64,000 nt of DNA from positions 248,001 to 312,000 of the forward strand of contig JAMLGI010000001.1 in the NCBI GenBank assembly GCA_023958085.1, in the 5' to 3' direction. The notes below the pieces were generated by a model. It was not told the DNA's origin. It was given only the letters and a program-made list of their open reading frames with translations, and did not search any database. The translations under genes and the position numbers were made by a program. Below are positions 1-11,800 of this stretch, piece after piece (within the stretch, counting starts at the first letter, position 1; each line of letters starts with the position of its first letter). Source of the stretch: Solirubrobacterales bacterium (lineage in GTDB: Bacteria > Actinomycetota > Thermoleophilia > Solirubrobacterales > 70-9).

Positions 1-2
1 CC

Positions 3-118
3 CCCGAACTGAACGAGGCGGCGCTGGCCGCCGGGGCCGACGAGCTGGTCAGGAACGGAGTGAGCATGAACGAGGTCCTGACCGCCGCCCTTGGCCGGCT
101 CGGCGTGGAGGTGGCGCC

Positions 119-122
<4 letters not shown>
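3..122 (+). CDS. C-terminal end of probable methylmalonyl-CoA mutase small subunit (5' truncated)
   Basis: The reading frame enters from the left edge and ends at the TGA at 120-122, overlapping the ATG of the mutase large subunit by ATGA. The 39 visible residues include [10 protein letters not shown] and end [11 protein letters not shown]. An alanine-rich helix followed by a hydrophobic helix and a terminal LGVE resembles the end of the B12-binding-like domain of actinobacterial MutA. The small subunit gene normally lies directly upstream of, and overlaps, the large subunit gene, which supports the call. The visible part is too short to exclude another coupled protein. Confidence 0.5.
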
Positions 123-2320
<2,198 letters not shown>

Positions 2321-2334
2321 GCGGAGCCGGTCCG

Positions 2335-3327
2335 GTGTCCTCAAAGCAGTCGGTCGCGGAGCTCGAGAAGGGCATTGTTGCCGGGGACCGCGGGGCTCTG
2401 GCCCGGGCGATCACGCTTGCCGAGAGTCGCCGGCCGGAAGACCAGGAGGACGCCCAGGAGCTGATCGCGGCGCTGCTTCCGGCGACCGGGAAGGCGCGGC
2501 GGCTGGGGTTGACCGGAGTGCCCGGTGCCGGCAAGTCAACCGCGATTGAGGCGCTCGGCATGTGGCTGATCGAACGGGGTCTGAAGGTGGCGGTGCTGGC
2601 AGTTGACCCGTCCAGCACCCGCACCGGCGGTTCGATCCTCGGGGACAAGACCCGGATGCAGGAGCTCTCCGCCCGGCAGGAGGCCTTCATCCGGCCCTCC
2701 CCTTCGGGCGGGATGCTGGGCGGGGTTGCCCGCAAGACGAGGGAGACGATGCTGCTCTGCGAGGCGGCCGGTTTCGATGTGGTGATCGTCGAGTCGGTCG
2801 GGGTGGGGCAGTCCGAGGGGGAGCTGGCCGAACTGGTTGACACCCTGGCCCTGCTGATGGTTCCCGGCACCGGCGATGAGCTGCAGGGAATCAAGCGCGG
2901 GATCATGGAACTGGCCGACCTGATCGTGGTCAACAAGGCCGACGGTGACCGGCTGCCGGCCGCCCGCCGGGCCCGCGGGGACTTCCTCCACGCACTCAGG
3001 ATGATGCCGCCCTCCACCCCCGGCTGGGACACCCCGGTCCTGATCGCGAGCGCGGTCGAGAAGGCCGGCCTCGAGGAGGTCTGGCAGGCGGTCGAGGGTC
3101 ACCGTGAACTGCTGGAGAAAACCGGCCTGCTTCAGGAACGTCGCGCCGCCCAGCGTCAGCGCTGGCTCGACGCGATGATCGAGGAGGCGGTGCTCGCCGC
3201 CTTCCACGAACGCCCCGGAATCCCCGAAAAGATCGCCGCCGCCCGAGCCAAAGTAGCCGCCGGCGAGATCACCGTCCCCCAGGCCACCAGACAGATAATC
3301 GAGTCGGCCGAATCAGCCAACGGCTGA
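2335..3327 (+). CDS. meaB: Methylmalonyl-CoA mutase-associated GTPase MeaB (ArgK family)
   Basis: A SIMIBI-class P-loop GTPase that gates cofactor loading and protects methylmalonyl-CoA mutase from inactivation. Visible motifs are the P-loop GVPGAGKST at 61-69, DPSSTRTGGSILGDKTRM in the switch/base region, ESVGVGQSE at the Walker B position, and the guanine-specificity NKAD at 200-203. The 330-residue length fits the family. Start is GTG at 2335, 14 bp after the mutase stop. Family members were once named lysine/arginine/ornithine transport ArgK, but the context makes MeaB clear. Confidence 0.96.
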   Translation: MSSKQSVAELEKGIVAGDRGALARAITLAESRRPEDQEDAQELIAALLPATGKARRLGLTGVPGAGKSTAIEALGMWLIERGLKVAVLAVDPSSTRTGGSILGDKTRMQELSARQEAFIRPSPSGGMLGGVARKTRETMLLCEAAGFDVVIVESVGVGQSEGELAELVDTLALLMVPGTGDELQGIKRGIMELADLIVVNKADGDRLPAARRARGDFLHALRMMPPSTPGWDTPVLIASAVEKAGLEEVWQAVEGHRELLEKTGLLQERRAAQRQRWLDAMIEEAVLAAFHERPGIPEKIAAARAKVAAGEITVPQATRQIIESAESANG

Positions 3328-3469
3328 CCCGAAGTAGGCACACCAGGGGGAGAGTTTTCCCCACGCCAACCTTGGGAGAGCATGAAGGTGGGGTCGCATC
3401 CGGGTCGAGATGCGGTCGCGTCTAAAGAAGTATAAAAAGTATAAAGGAGCCTAAACCGATCGGAAGCGG
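3328..3469 (+). promoter_or_regulatory. Intergenic region with an A/T-rich direct repeat ahead of the ATPase gene
   Basis: Most of this gap is ordinary GC-rich sequence. At 3427-3446 there is an unusually A-rich stretch containing AAGTATAAA twice in tandem, followed by GGAG at about 3447. It probably contains the promoter of the downstream ATPase gene and possibly a regulator site. I see no convincing -35 element, so the call rests on base composition and repetition. Confidence 0.35.
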
Positions 3470-4630
3470 ATGGCTATGAGGAAACGCCAGCAGAATCCGT
3501 TCAAGCCCACATTCGGAGCCAGCCCACCGGTTCTCGCCGGAAGGGACCACCTGCTCCAGTCCTTTGACGACGCTCTTTTCGATGGACCAGGGTCTCCTGG
3601 CAGGGCTACGCTTTACACCGGGGCACGCGGCTCGGGAAAGACCGCGCTACTCAATGCGATTGAAGGGAAGGCTGGCCGGGACTTCGGGTGGGTGGTCGTG
3701 AGTGAAACCGCAACACCGGGTCTGGTCGGTCGTCTGACCCAGACCCATCTTCCTGGCCTGCTTTCCCGATTCGACCCGCAGGCCGTGGGGCGGAACCTCA
3801 GCCAGATCGGGTTTCCGGTTACCGGCGGATCGCTCAGTTGGACCAGTATCAATCAGCATGCGGTGACTCTCGACCTCCGAGCCCAGGTGAGTTTGCTCAC
3901 CGATCTGCTTAGAGAGAACGAGACGGGGCTCCTGATCACGGTTGACGAGATCCACAAGCACCAGGCTCAAGACCTCAAGGAGATCGCGACGGCGGTCCAG
4001 CATGCATTCCGGGAAGACCGTGATCTGGCGCTTGCTGCGGCAGGGTTGGAGTCCTCCGTCAGCGACATCCTGGCCGACGATGTGCTCACCTTCCTGAGGC
4101 GGGCAGATCGCCACCATCTTGGCCCGGTAAAGCTCGACGACGTGCGAGAGGCACTGGCTGTGCCGGTCGCGGAAAGTGAAAAGCACGTCGAAGAAGCCGC
4201 CTTGAAGATCATGGTGGAAGCGACGCAGGGATACCCATTCATGATCCAGCTCGTCGGGTATCAAAGCTGGCAGCAAGCCCGAAGTGATCGTGTGATTACG
4301 GACGATCACGCGGTCGCCGGGTCGGATGCGGCCAGAAGGCGCCTTGGAGCGCTCGTGCATTCTCCGGCACTGAGTGCCACCTCCGATGTTGACAAGTCAT
4401 TTCTGCTCGCGATGGCCAAGGATGAGGGGCCGTCGAAGATGGCGGACATCATCGAGCGCATGGGAGTCAAGAAGGAGTACGCGGGCGTCTACCGCCATCG
4501 GTTGATCGGAGCCGAGGTAATCGAACCTGCCGGCCATGGCTACGTCGATTTCACCATCCCCTACCTTCGCGAGTATCTGAGAGAACACGCCGCTTCACTT
4601 GTCGCTTCACTTGTCACTTCACGAAAGTGA
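3470..4630 (+). CDS. AAA/ORC-like ATP-binding protein, function unknown
   Basis: A 386-residue P-loop ATPase. The Walker A motif GARGSGKT lies at 51-58, and the Walker B motif is LLITVDE with Asp159-Glu160. Both are followed by a helical lid region and a C-terminal winged-helix-like segment (KEYAGVYRHRLIGAEVIE, then a beta-wing). The architecture resembles AAA_16/ORC-Cdc6-like proteins found singly in actinobacteria, on plasmids and in defence loci. Codon use has more A and T than its neighbours, hinting at transfer. The gene stands alone between meaB and the nucleotidyltransferase unit. It could be a stress or phage-defence ATPase or a solitary replication-initiator-like protein; the sequence does not decide. 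Confidence 0.7.
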   Translation: MAMRKRQQNPFKPTFGASPPVLAGRDHLLQSFDDALFDGPGSPGRATLYTGARGSGKTALLNAIEGKAGRDFGWVVVSETATPGLVGRLTQTHLPGLLSRFDPQAVGRNLSQIGFPVTGGSLSWTSINQHAVTLDLRAQVSLLTDLLRENETGLLITVDEIHKHQAQDLKEIATAVQHAFREDRDLALAAAGLESSVSDILADDVLTFLRRADRHHLGPVKLDDVREALAVPVAESEKHVEEAALKIMVEATQGYPFMIQLVGYQSWQQARSDRVITDDHAVAGSDAARRRLGALVHSPALSATSDVDKSFLLAMAKDEGPSKMADIIERMGVKKEYAGVYRHRLIGAEVIEPAGHGYVDFTIPYLREYLREHAASLVASLVTSRK

Positions 4631-4641
4631 GGTCCCAGCCT

Positions 4642-4662
4642 CGCCCGGCGAGCTGCCGGGCG
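4642..4662 (+). terminator. GC-rich hairpin after the ATPase gene
   Basis: An 8-bp perfect stem, CGCCCGGC paired with GCCGGGCG around a 5-nt loop, begins 12 nt after the ATPase stop. There is no T-run, which is common for actinobacterial terminators. The following 230 bp, up to the promoter at 4893, has no coding frame I believe; it may be decayed sequence. Confidence 0.5.
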
Positions 4663-4892
4663 GAGTCGCATTCGAGACCGTGGAGGCAATTCTGCCCTGC
4701 GAGGCGGCCGACACGGGTCGGTGATCGTCGCATCAGGGGGTCACCGTCCCCCGGCAACTCGCCGGGTTGCGGCGCTTGCCGCCCTGACCGGTGGTCTGGA
4801 TGTAGCCGGAGTCCTGGCCGACGGTGACTTCATGGGACGACTGCCGGAGACCTTCGTCCTCGTCCAGCTGCGTCCTGCTGTCTCACCTGCGA

Positions 4893-4931
4893 TTGACAGT
4901 ATCAGTTGTAGTGGGTAAAATACCCACTACG
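4893..4931 (+). promoter_or_regulatory. Consensus promoter with palindromic operator over its -10 box
   Basis: TTGACA at 4893-4898 is separated by exactly 17 nt from TAAAAT at 4916-4921. The -10 box sits inside a perfect inverted repeat at 4909-4929, TAGTGGGTA then AAA then TACCCACTA. A repressor bound there would block RNA polymerase. The predicted transcript starts around 4928-4932, next to an in-frame GTG at 4932, so translation is probably leaderless. The arrangement is typical of autoregulated toxin-antitoxin operons. Confidence 0.8.
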
Positions 4932-5399
4932 GTGTTTGTTGTCACCAGACCCAACGGAACCTGGGAAGCCAGGGAGTCATTTCGGACAGAGTCCGGACCG
5001 CGAAGCCGGACCCTGGCGAGCTTTCGGGAACTCACTCCGGAAGTGGAGGAAAGGGTGATCGGCCGCAGCTCCAAACCACTTGATGCTGAAGAACTGCGGA
5101 GCAAGGCGATCCGGGCAGGTGCCCCGGTTGTCGGGCCGGAAGAAGATCGCTCGGCCGAGATTCTGCTGCGACAGATCGCCCTCGGGAGGCGCCCACGCCA
5201 GGCACTTGCCGCGCTGCTTGAGGTTGAGTTTGGTGACGAAACCACCGAACATCACGTCGACCGCATGAAGCTCTGGGCCGGGGCCAGCAAAGCGGAGCGG
5301 GCACAGGCTCTGGAGGATCTGCTCGGCCTCGCTGACGCCCTCCCGGCAGGGCAGCGTTCCGCCGGATCCAAACCACCGAAGATCGGATCGAAGCGATGA
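4932..5399 (+). CDS. Small protein of unknown family, putative regulator/antitoxin of the downstream nucleotidyltransferase
   Basis: I do not recognise a named family. The protein has 155 residues. Its N-terminus is a predicted beta-sheet segment (VFVVTRPNGTWEARESF, then RSRTLASFRELTPEV). The middle is helical, including EEDRSAEILLRQIALGRRP, and the C-terminus is a basic tail. The frame is open further upstream, to 4824, but those codons would include the promoter and operator. GTG 4932, lying immediately after the predicted transcription start, is therefore chosen. Its stop overlaps the start of the nucleotidyltransferase by ATGA, showing translational coupling. The palindromic operator suggests this first gene may autoregulate the pair, as antitoxins do; that role is inferred. 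Confidence 0.6.
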   Translation: MFVVTRPNGTWEARESFRTESGPRSRTLASFRELTPEVEERVIGRSSKPLDAEELRSKAIRAGAPVVGPEEDRSAEILLRQIALGRRPRQALAALLEVEFGDETTEHHVDRMKLWAGASKAERAQALEDLLGLADALPAGQRSAGSKPPKIGSKR

Positions 5400-5947
5400 C
5401 CGAGCCCACCCTTGCCGAGAAGGTCACGCTGATCCACCGCACCTTCGAGACGGCAGAGATCCCGCATGCGATTGGCGGAGCCCTGGCACTTGCCTACTAC
5501 GGCGAACCCAGGGTGACGATCGACGTCGACGTGAATCTCTTCGTCCCGGTCGAACGCGCCGATGAGGTTCTTGCCGTGCTGGGCGGAATCGGTGTTGATG
5601 CCACTGCCGACCGGAAGGCGATTGCCCGGGACGAGCAGGTCCGGCTGTGGTGGGGAAGGAACCCGGTCGACCTCTTCTTCGCCTACGACCCGTTCCATGA
5701 CGCGATGCGGAAAGCCGCCCGCACAGTGCCATTCGGCGAAGGAACGATCCAGGTACTCGCGCCCGAGCACCTGCTCGTATGCAAGGTCTTGTTCGATCGC
5801 GTCAAGGACTGGATCGACATCGAGCAGGTGCTGGTGGGGGAGGCAGTCATCGACTCGGACGAAATAGAAACCTGGCTCACCCGCATGGTCGGAGAGAACG
5901 ACGACCGCCTCGAAAGATTCCACGAACTACGCAGCCGAACCCGCTGA
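5396..5947 (+). CDS. Minimal nucleotidyltransferase (MNT/AbiEii-like fold)
   Basis: 183 residues with the polymerase-beta-type nucleotidyltransferase core: IGGALALAYYGEPRVT followed by the metal-binding IDVDVN pair of aspartates, and a third acidic residue in NPVDLFF. The C-terminal half (LLVCKVLFDRVKDWIDIEQVL) matches the helical part of proteins annotated as nucleotidyl transferase AbiEii/DUF6036-like. It overlaps the upstream small gene by 4 bp and is therefore co-translated. A second diverged copy occurs at 14308-14883 in this window (shared VRLWWG..SVDLFF and DRxxDWxDIE patterns). It could be a toxin, a tRNA-modifying nucleotidyltransferase or a resistance-type enzyme. Confidence 0.75.
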   Translation: MTEPTLAEKVTLIHRTFETAEIPHAIGGALALAYYGEPRVTIDVDVNLFVPVERADEVLAVLGGIGVDATADRKAIARDEQVRLWWGRNPVDLFFAYDPFHDAMRKAARTVPFGEGTIQVLAPEHLLVCKVLFDRVKDWIDIEQVLVGEAVIDSDEIETWLTRMVGENDDRLERFHELRSRTR

Positions 5948-5978
5948 CCCTGGGTCCGCTTGATCAACCCCCGGGGGG

Positions 5979-8846
5979 CTAGTTCAGGGCGACCCGGTCG
6001 CTCACGGCAGTGACGGGAACCTCGATCTTCCTCACAGTCGGCTTGCCGTAGCAGCGGTTGGGGGCACCCTTCGGTTTCAACCTCGCCGTTATCTTCACGG
6101 TCACCCGGTTGCGATAAAGCCGTCCGGTCGCGGCGCGCAACGCCTGACGGGTTTTCGGCTTCAACTTCAAACGGAGATGCCGGTTCCGGTTGATCCTGAA
6201 TGTTCTCGGCTTCAGCTTCTGAACCCGGTTCCTTTCTCCGGCCCTGTAGAGAATGCTCATCTTCACCTTCGCTGCCACATCCCGGTTTGAGTTCAGGCGA
6301 ACCAGAACACCCGGAGTCTTGGCACCCCTCCCGAAGGGAGGTGACGGCCTGAACCGCTTCAAACGAAAAGTTGACTTCACCTGCGGGCAAACCACCGGTG
6401 CCGCCGTCACCTCCGAAACCGAACCGGTGTCACCACAACCCGTGACCGCCGGATCATTGTTCGAGTCACCACCATAGGAGGCAACCCAACGGTACGAACC
6501 GGCAGCATCAGGGGTGAATCCGGGCGAGGCATAGGTGCCACTGCCGCTCACCGTGACTGGAGCCGAGGTGAAAACCGGGGTCGCAGAACAAGCCGTGTCA
6601 TCAGCGCCAAACAACTCGAATGTGACCGTGCCCGAAGGAGTGAATCCGCCGGTCAGATCCGCGTTCACCGTGACCTCACCGCCGGCCACGACACTCGACG
6701 CCCCCGCCGCCACCAAAGTCGGCGCTGCCTTCGTGACCGTGTAGTTGATCGAATCGGAACCGGTCAAGGAATTGCCCGAGGTCGCGGCTACCGTGTAGGT
6801 GTGCGAGCCGACCGTGCCCGTGTCCAGGCTCCCCGACGGGCTCGAGGCACCGTTTGAGTCCTGACAGGACGAAAGCCCCGGGCCACCCGCCCCTTCCGTA
6901 CAGGCAAAAGAGGTCGGGACCGTCGCGCCGGCCGGGTAGGACCCACCGGCGGCCGGGCTGCTGATCGTCGCGGTCGGCGGATCGGCCTGAAGTGAAAACC
7001 GCCAGGTATCAGCGAAGTAGACGCTGTTGTCGCCTCCACCGAAGAGGAGCATGTTTCCCGAGGCGAGATCAAAGGACATTGACGCCTCGAAACGGGCAGC
7101 CGGACTTTGCGTCGGAGATTTCTGGGACCAGTCGTCGCCATTCCACACCCAGGAATCAGCCAGGGAGACTCCGCCGTCGGCCAATCCACCGAACAGGAGC
7201 ATGTTTCCCGAAGCCGGATCAAACGCCATCGACGACCTATCCCGGGCTGGCGGGCTGTGGGCCGGGGACTTCTGGGACCAGTCGCTGCCATCCCACACCC
7301 AGGTGTCAGTCAGGCGAACATCGCTGTTGTCCTTGCCACCGAACAGCACCGTGTTCCCCGAGGACGGGTCAAACGCCATCGACGCGAAGCTTCGGGCCGG
7401 CGGACTGTGGGCCGGGGACTTCTGGGTCCAGTCGCTGCCGTCCCACACCCAGGTATCTCCCCAGAGGCCGCCGTTTCTGCGTCCGCCGAACAGAACCGTG
7501 TTCCCCGAGGACGGGTTAAACACCATCGTCGCTCCCTGCCGGCCCGGCGGGCTGTGGGCCGGGGATTTCTGGGTCCAGTCGTTGCCGTCCCACACCCAGG
7601 TATCGCTCAAGTAGTTGGCGGCCCGAAATCCGCCGTACAGAACGGTGTTCCCCGAGGACGGGTCAAACACCATCGTCGCCCCTTCCCGGGCCGGTGGGCT
7701 GTGGGCCGGGGATCTCTGGGTCCAGTCGCTGCCGTCCCACACCCAGGTATCGCTCAAGTAATGGCCGCTGCGAAATCCGCCGAACAGCACCGTGTTCCCC
7801 GAGGACGGGTCAAACACCATCGTCGCCCCATACCGGTCAGCCGGACTGTGGGCCGGGGCAATCTGGCTCCAGTGCGAACTCAACCCGGCCGGGGGGCCGT
7901 AGGTCCAGGTCTCCTGGTGGATCACCGCGTCCCATCCACCGAACAGGAACAGACTTCCCGTTCGCGGATCAAACGCCATCGAAGAGTACAAGCCGGAACC
8001 CAGGTTTTGGGCCGGATTCATCTGAGTCCAGTCACTCCCGTTCCAGGTCCAGGTGGAGTTGTAGCTGCCACCAGCCAAAACCAGTCTCCCCAAGGTCGGG
8101 TCAAACGCCATCACCGCCGCGTATCGAGGCGTCGGGCTGTGGTCCGGGGAAAGCTGGGTCCAGTCGGTGCCGTTGAAGACCCAGGTGTCATCCAGGGTGC
8201 CACCGCCGTTTCCGCCAAACAGGACGATGTTCCCCGAAGCGGAATCAAACGCCATCGCCGCCAGAGTACGGGCTGAAGGGCTGTGGGTTGGGGACAGCTG
8301 AGACCAGTCGCTGCCGTTCCACACCCAGGTGTCATTGAACTTGCCGCTGTTCCCGTTGCCGCCGAACAGGATCATGTTGCCCGAGGACGGATCAAACACC
8401 ATTGATGCTCCGTCCCGGGCAGGTGGTTTGTGGGCAGGGGCGAGCTGAGTCCAGTCACTTCCGTTCCAGGTCCAGGTCTCGTCCTTGGATCCGGAAGGGC
8501 CGGCTCCGCCGAACATGAGAACGTTTCCCGAGACCGGATCAAACGCCATTGATGCCCCGTTGCGGATCGGAGGAACATGGGCGGGAGACAACTCGGTCCA
8601 GTCGCTCCCGTCCCACACCCAGGTGTCATTCAGGCTGCCGCTGCCGCTGTGTCCGCCGAACAGGACCATCTCCCCGGTTGACTCGTCAAAGGCCATCGCC
8701 GCCGACTGGCGGACGGGCGGGCTGTTTGCCGGAGAGAGTTGGGTCCAGGAATCCACCGGCGGCACATCCGCCGCCGCCGCCAAACCCTGCAAGCCGGCGA
8801 ACAGGAAACAACCGACCAAGACCACCAACGCTGCCCGATGTCTCAT
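5979..8846 (-). CDS. Secreted Kelch-repeat protein with Ig-like domains and basic C-terminal tail (paralogue 1)
   Basis: 955 residues. An N-terminal signal peptide ([23 protein letters not shown]) is followed by twelve Kelch-type repeats of about 50 residues. Each has the form [19 protein letters not shown], then [18 protein letters not shown], enough for two six-bladed beta-propellers. Next come an HYR-like segment ([15 protein letters not shown]), one bacterial Ig-like domain ([11 protein letters not shown] to [11 protein letters not shown]) and a lysine/arginine-rich tail with one Cys pair. Start ATG 8846 has GGAGGAG six bases upstream; an in-frame GTG sits one codon earlier. A tandem paralogue ends 44 bp upstream (8891), so the two are probably co-transcribed. 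Export and cell-surface display are likely; the ligand is unknown. Confidence 0.88.
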   Translation of the reverse strand: MRHRAALVVLVGCFLFAGLQGLAAAADVPPVDSWTQLSPANSPPVRQSAAMAFDESTGEMVLFGGHSGSGSLNDTWVWDGSDWTELSPAHVPPIRNGASMAFDPVSGNVLMFGGAGPSGSKDETWTWNGSDWTQLAPAHKPPARDGASMVFDPSSGNMILFGGNGNSGKFNDTWVWNGSDWSQLSPTHSPSARTLAAMAFDSASGNIVLFGGNGGGTLDDTWVFNGTDWTQLSPDHSPTPRYAAVMAFDPTLGRLVLAGGSYNSTWTWNGSDWTQMNPAQNLGSGLYSSMAFDPRTGSLFLFGGWDAVIHQETWTYGPPAGLSSHWSQIAPAHSPADRYGATMVFDPSSGNTVLFGGFRSGHYLSDTWVWDGSDWTQRSPAHSPPAREGATMVFDPSSGNTVLYGGFRAANYLSDTWVWDGNDWTQKSPAHSPPGRQGATMVFNPSSGNTVLFGGRRNGGLWGDTWVWDGSDWTQKSPAHSPPARSFASMAFDPSSGNTVLFGGKDNSDVRLTDTWVWDGSDWSQKSPAHSPPARDRSSMAFDPASGNMLLFGGLADGGVSLADSWVWNGDDWSQKSPTQSPAARFEASMSFDLASGNMLLFGGGDNSVYFADTWRFSLQADPPTATISSPAAGGSYPAGATVPTSFACTEGAGGPGLSSCQDSNGASSPSGSLDTGTVGSHTYTVAATSGNSLTGSDSINYTVTKAAPTLVAAGASSVVAGGEVTVNADLTGGFTPSGTVTFELFGADDTACSATPVFTSAPVTVSGSGTYASPGFTPDAAGSYRWVASYGGDSNNDPAVTGCGDTGSVSEVTAAPVVCPQVKSTFRLKRFRPSPPFGRGAKTPGVLVRLNSNRDVAAKVKMSILYRAGERNRVQKLKPRTFRINRNRHLRLKLKPKTRQALRAATGRLYRNRVTVKITARLKPKGAPNRCYGKPTVRKIEVPVTAVSDRVALN
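7000..8760 (-). repeat. Twelve tandem Kelch-coding repeats, about 145 bp each
   Basis: Each unit contains a near-identical stretch on the plus strand around TCCCACACCCAGGTATC and GTCAAACACCATCGTCGCCC. Successive copies between 7320 and 7830 differ by only a few bases, indicating recent internal duplication or gene conversion. The repeats are coding and in register, and are not a CRISPR array. Confidence 0.8.
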
Positions 8847-8890
8847 CACCTACTCCTCCAAGAATCCAAATCGAATTACTGGATATACCC

Positions 8891-11800
8891 CTATCTGCCT
8901 ACCGAAACCCTGATCTTTCTCCGAACCGGCTTGCGGTAACAGGTGTCCGCAGAACCCTTCGGCTTCAACTTCGCGATGAGCACAACAGTCACCTTGGTGC
9001 CGTAAAGCCGACCGGTCGTTTTGCGAAGCCTTCTCTGCGCTTTCGGCTGCAACTTCAATCGCAAATTCAGTTTGCGGTTCACCCGCAACGTTCTCGGCTT
9101 CAGCTGCTGAACCCACTGCTTGCCGGCCTTGTAGAGAATCCTTCCCTTCACCTTCGCGACCAAAGGCCGGTTCGTCTTCACCTGAACCGGAACTATCGCT
9201 CGCTTCGCAGCCTGTCTGTTCACCCTCAGCTTGCCCAGGCCAAACGTCAACTTCATCTGCGGGCAAACCACCGGTGCTGTGGTCACCTCGGAAACCGAAC
9301 CCGCAGCGCCGCAAGCCGTCGTCACGGCCGCGTTGTTTGCGTCACCGCTGTAGTTGGCAACCCACCGGTAGGAACCGGCGGCCTCGGGAGCGAAACCGGG
9401 TGACGAGTAAGTGCCGTTGCCACTGACCGAAACCAGCTCGGAGCTGAACACCGGATCACCCGAACAGGTCGAATCATCCGGGCCAAACAGATCAAAGGAC
9501 GCGGTGCCGGAAGGCGAGTTCCCGCCGGATAGATCCGCGTCCACCTTGATCGCGCCACCGAGCACAACTCTCGTCGCACCAGTCCCTGCCAAGACCGGAG
9601 TGACCTTCGTGACGGTGGAAACCGAACCGGCATCACCACAACCCGTGGCGACAGCCTGGTTGTTTGCGTCACCGCTGTAGGCCACAACCCACCGGTAGGA
9701 ACCAGGAGCGGTAGTAGTAAACCCGGGTGAGGGGTAGGTGCCGGCACCACTCACCAGCACCTGATGCGACGTGAATATCGGTGTCGCAGAACAGTCTGCA
9801 TCGTCAGGACCAAACAGGGTGAAAGTCACCGTCCCCGAAGGCGAGCCCCCACCCGCGAGATCCCCGTCCACCTTGATCACACCACCGATCACGGTGCCGG
9901 TCGCGACAGAAGCCGCCAGGGACGGAGTGGCCTTCGTGACCGTGGAAACCGAACCGGCATCACCACAACCCGTGGCGACAGCCTGGTTGTTTGCGTCACC
10001 GCCATAGGAAGCAACCCACCGGTACGAGCCCGAACTGTCCGGAGTGAAGCCGGGAGAGGAGTAGGTGCCATTGCCACTGACCGTGACCGGATCCGAGGTG
10101 AAAACAGGCGTCGCAGAACACCCCGTGTCGCCCGGACCATAGGCCTTGAATGTGACCGAGCCGGAAGGCGAGAAGCCACCGGTCAGATCCGCATCCACCT
10201 TGATCTGGCCACCGAGCACAGCACCGGTCGCACCATTCTCGGCCAGGGTCGGGGCGGCCTTGGTGACCGTGTAACTGACCGAATTAGTGCCGGTCAGGGA
10301 GTTGCCGGAAGTCGCCGTCACCAGATAGGTGTGCGAACCGGCGCTGCCGGTGTCCAGCGATCCGGATGGGGCGGGGTCTCCATCCGAATCCGTGCAGGAC
10401 GAGAGTCCCGGGCCACCCGCCCCTTCCAGACAGCTAAAAGATGTTGCGACCGTCGCACCGACCGGGTATGAACCACCACCGGCCGGGCTACTGATCGCAG
10501 CGGTCGGCGGATTGGCCTGAAGCGAAAAGCCCCAGGTATCAGCGAAGTAGTTGACGCCGGTGTCTCCGCCGAACAGGAACATGTTTCCCGAGACCGGATC
10601 AAACCCCATAGACGCCCCTTGCCGGGCCGGTGGGCTGTGGGCCGGGGATTTCTGGGTCCAGTCGCTGCCATTCCAGACCCAGGTATCAGCGAAGAAACTG
10701 CCAGCGCTGCTTCCGCCGAAGAGGACCATGTTTACTGACGTCGGATCAAACGCCAGCGACGCCCAAGACCGGGCAGCCGGGCTGTGGGCCGGGGATTTCT
10801 GAGTCCAGTCGCCGCCATTCCACACCCAGGTATCAGCCAGGGAAACTCCGCCACCGGTCAATCCGCCGAACAGGACCATGTTTCCCGCAGCCGGATCGAA
10901 CGTCATCGACGCCCTGTCCCGGGCCGGTGGGCTGTGGGCAGGGGATTTCTGGGTCCAGTCACTCCCGTCCCACACCCAGGTATCGGCCAGGGTGACACTG
11001 CCGTTGTCTGTGCCGCCGAACAGGACTGTGTTCCCGGAGGACGGGTCAAATGCCATCGAAGCATACTTTCGGGCAGCCGGGCTATGGGCAGGGGATTTCT
11101 GGGTCCAGTCGCTGCCATCCCACACCCAGGTATCTCCCAAGGCGCCGCTGTTGCTGCGTCCCCCGAACAGGATCGTGTTCCCCGAGGACGGGTCAAACAC
11201 CATCGGCGCCCCGAACCGGGCGGACGGATGATGAGCTGGAGACTTCTGGGACCAGTCGCTGCCATCCCACACCCAGGTATCGCTCAAGTAACTGCCGTTG
11301 TATCCGCCGAACAGAACCATGTTTCCCGACATCGGATCAAACGCCATTGACGCCACCGTCCGGGTAGACGGCTTATGGGCCGGGGAGAACTTGTTCCAGT
11401 CCGAGCTCAACCCGGACGGGGGCCCGTACACCCAGGTATCGGCCAAGGCACCGCCGCCGTTTCCGCCGAACAAGACCATTTTCCCCGACGTCGAATCGAA
11501 AGCCATAGATGCCCAGGACCGGGCGGGCGGGCCATTGACCGAAGGCAAATTGGTCCAGTCGTTCCCATTCCAGGCCCAGTAATCACCCAGGGGGCCGCCG
11601 TCGTTTCCGCCGAACAGAACTGTCTTCCCCGAGGTCGGATCGAAGGCCACCGACGCCCCGTAGCGGCCTGAGGGGCTGTGGGCCGGAGACATCTGAGACC
11701 AGTCACTCCCGTCCCACATCCAGGTGTCAGCGAGGTAGCCGCTGTCGCCGAATCCGCCAAACAGGACCACTTTCCCCGAGGCCGGATCGAAGGTCATTGA

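Noticed and set aside
4824-4931. N-terminal extension of the small gene upstream of the nucleotidyltransferase
   Set aside because: It would translate through the promoter and operator; the extension is Ser/Cys-rich and unlike the rest of the protein.
7107-8276. 389-residue plus-strand frame and similar repeats across the Kelch genes; also possible CRISPR array
   Set aside because: Periodicity is about 145 bp and in codon register with the minus-strand Kelch protein. Repeats vary and there are no unique spacers.
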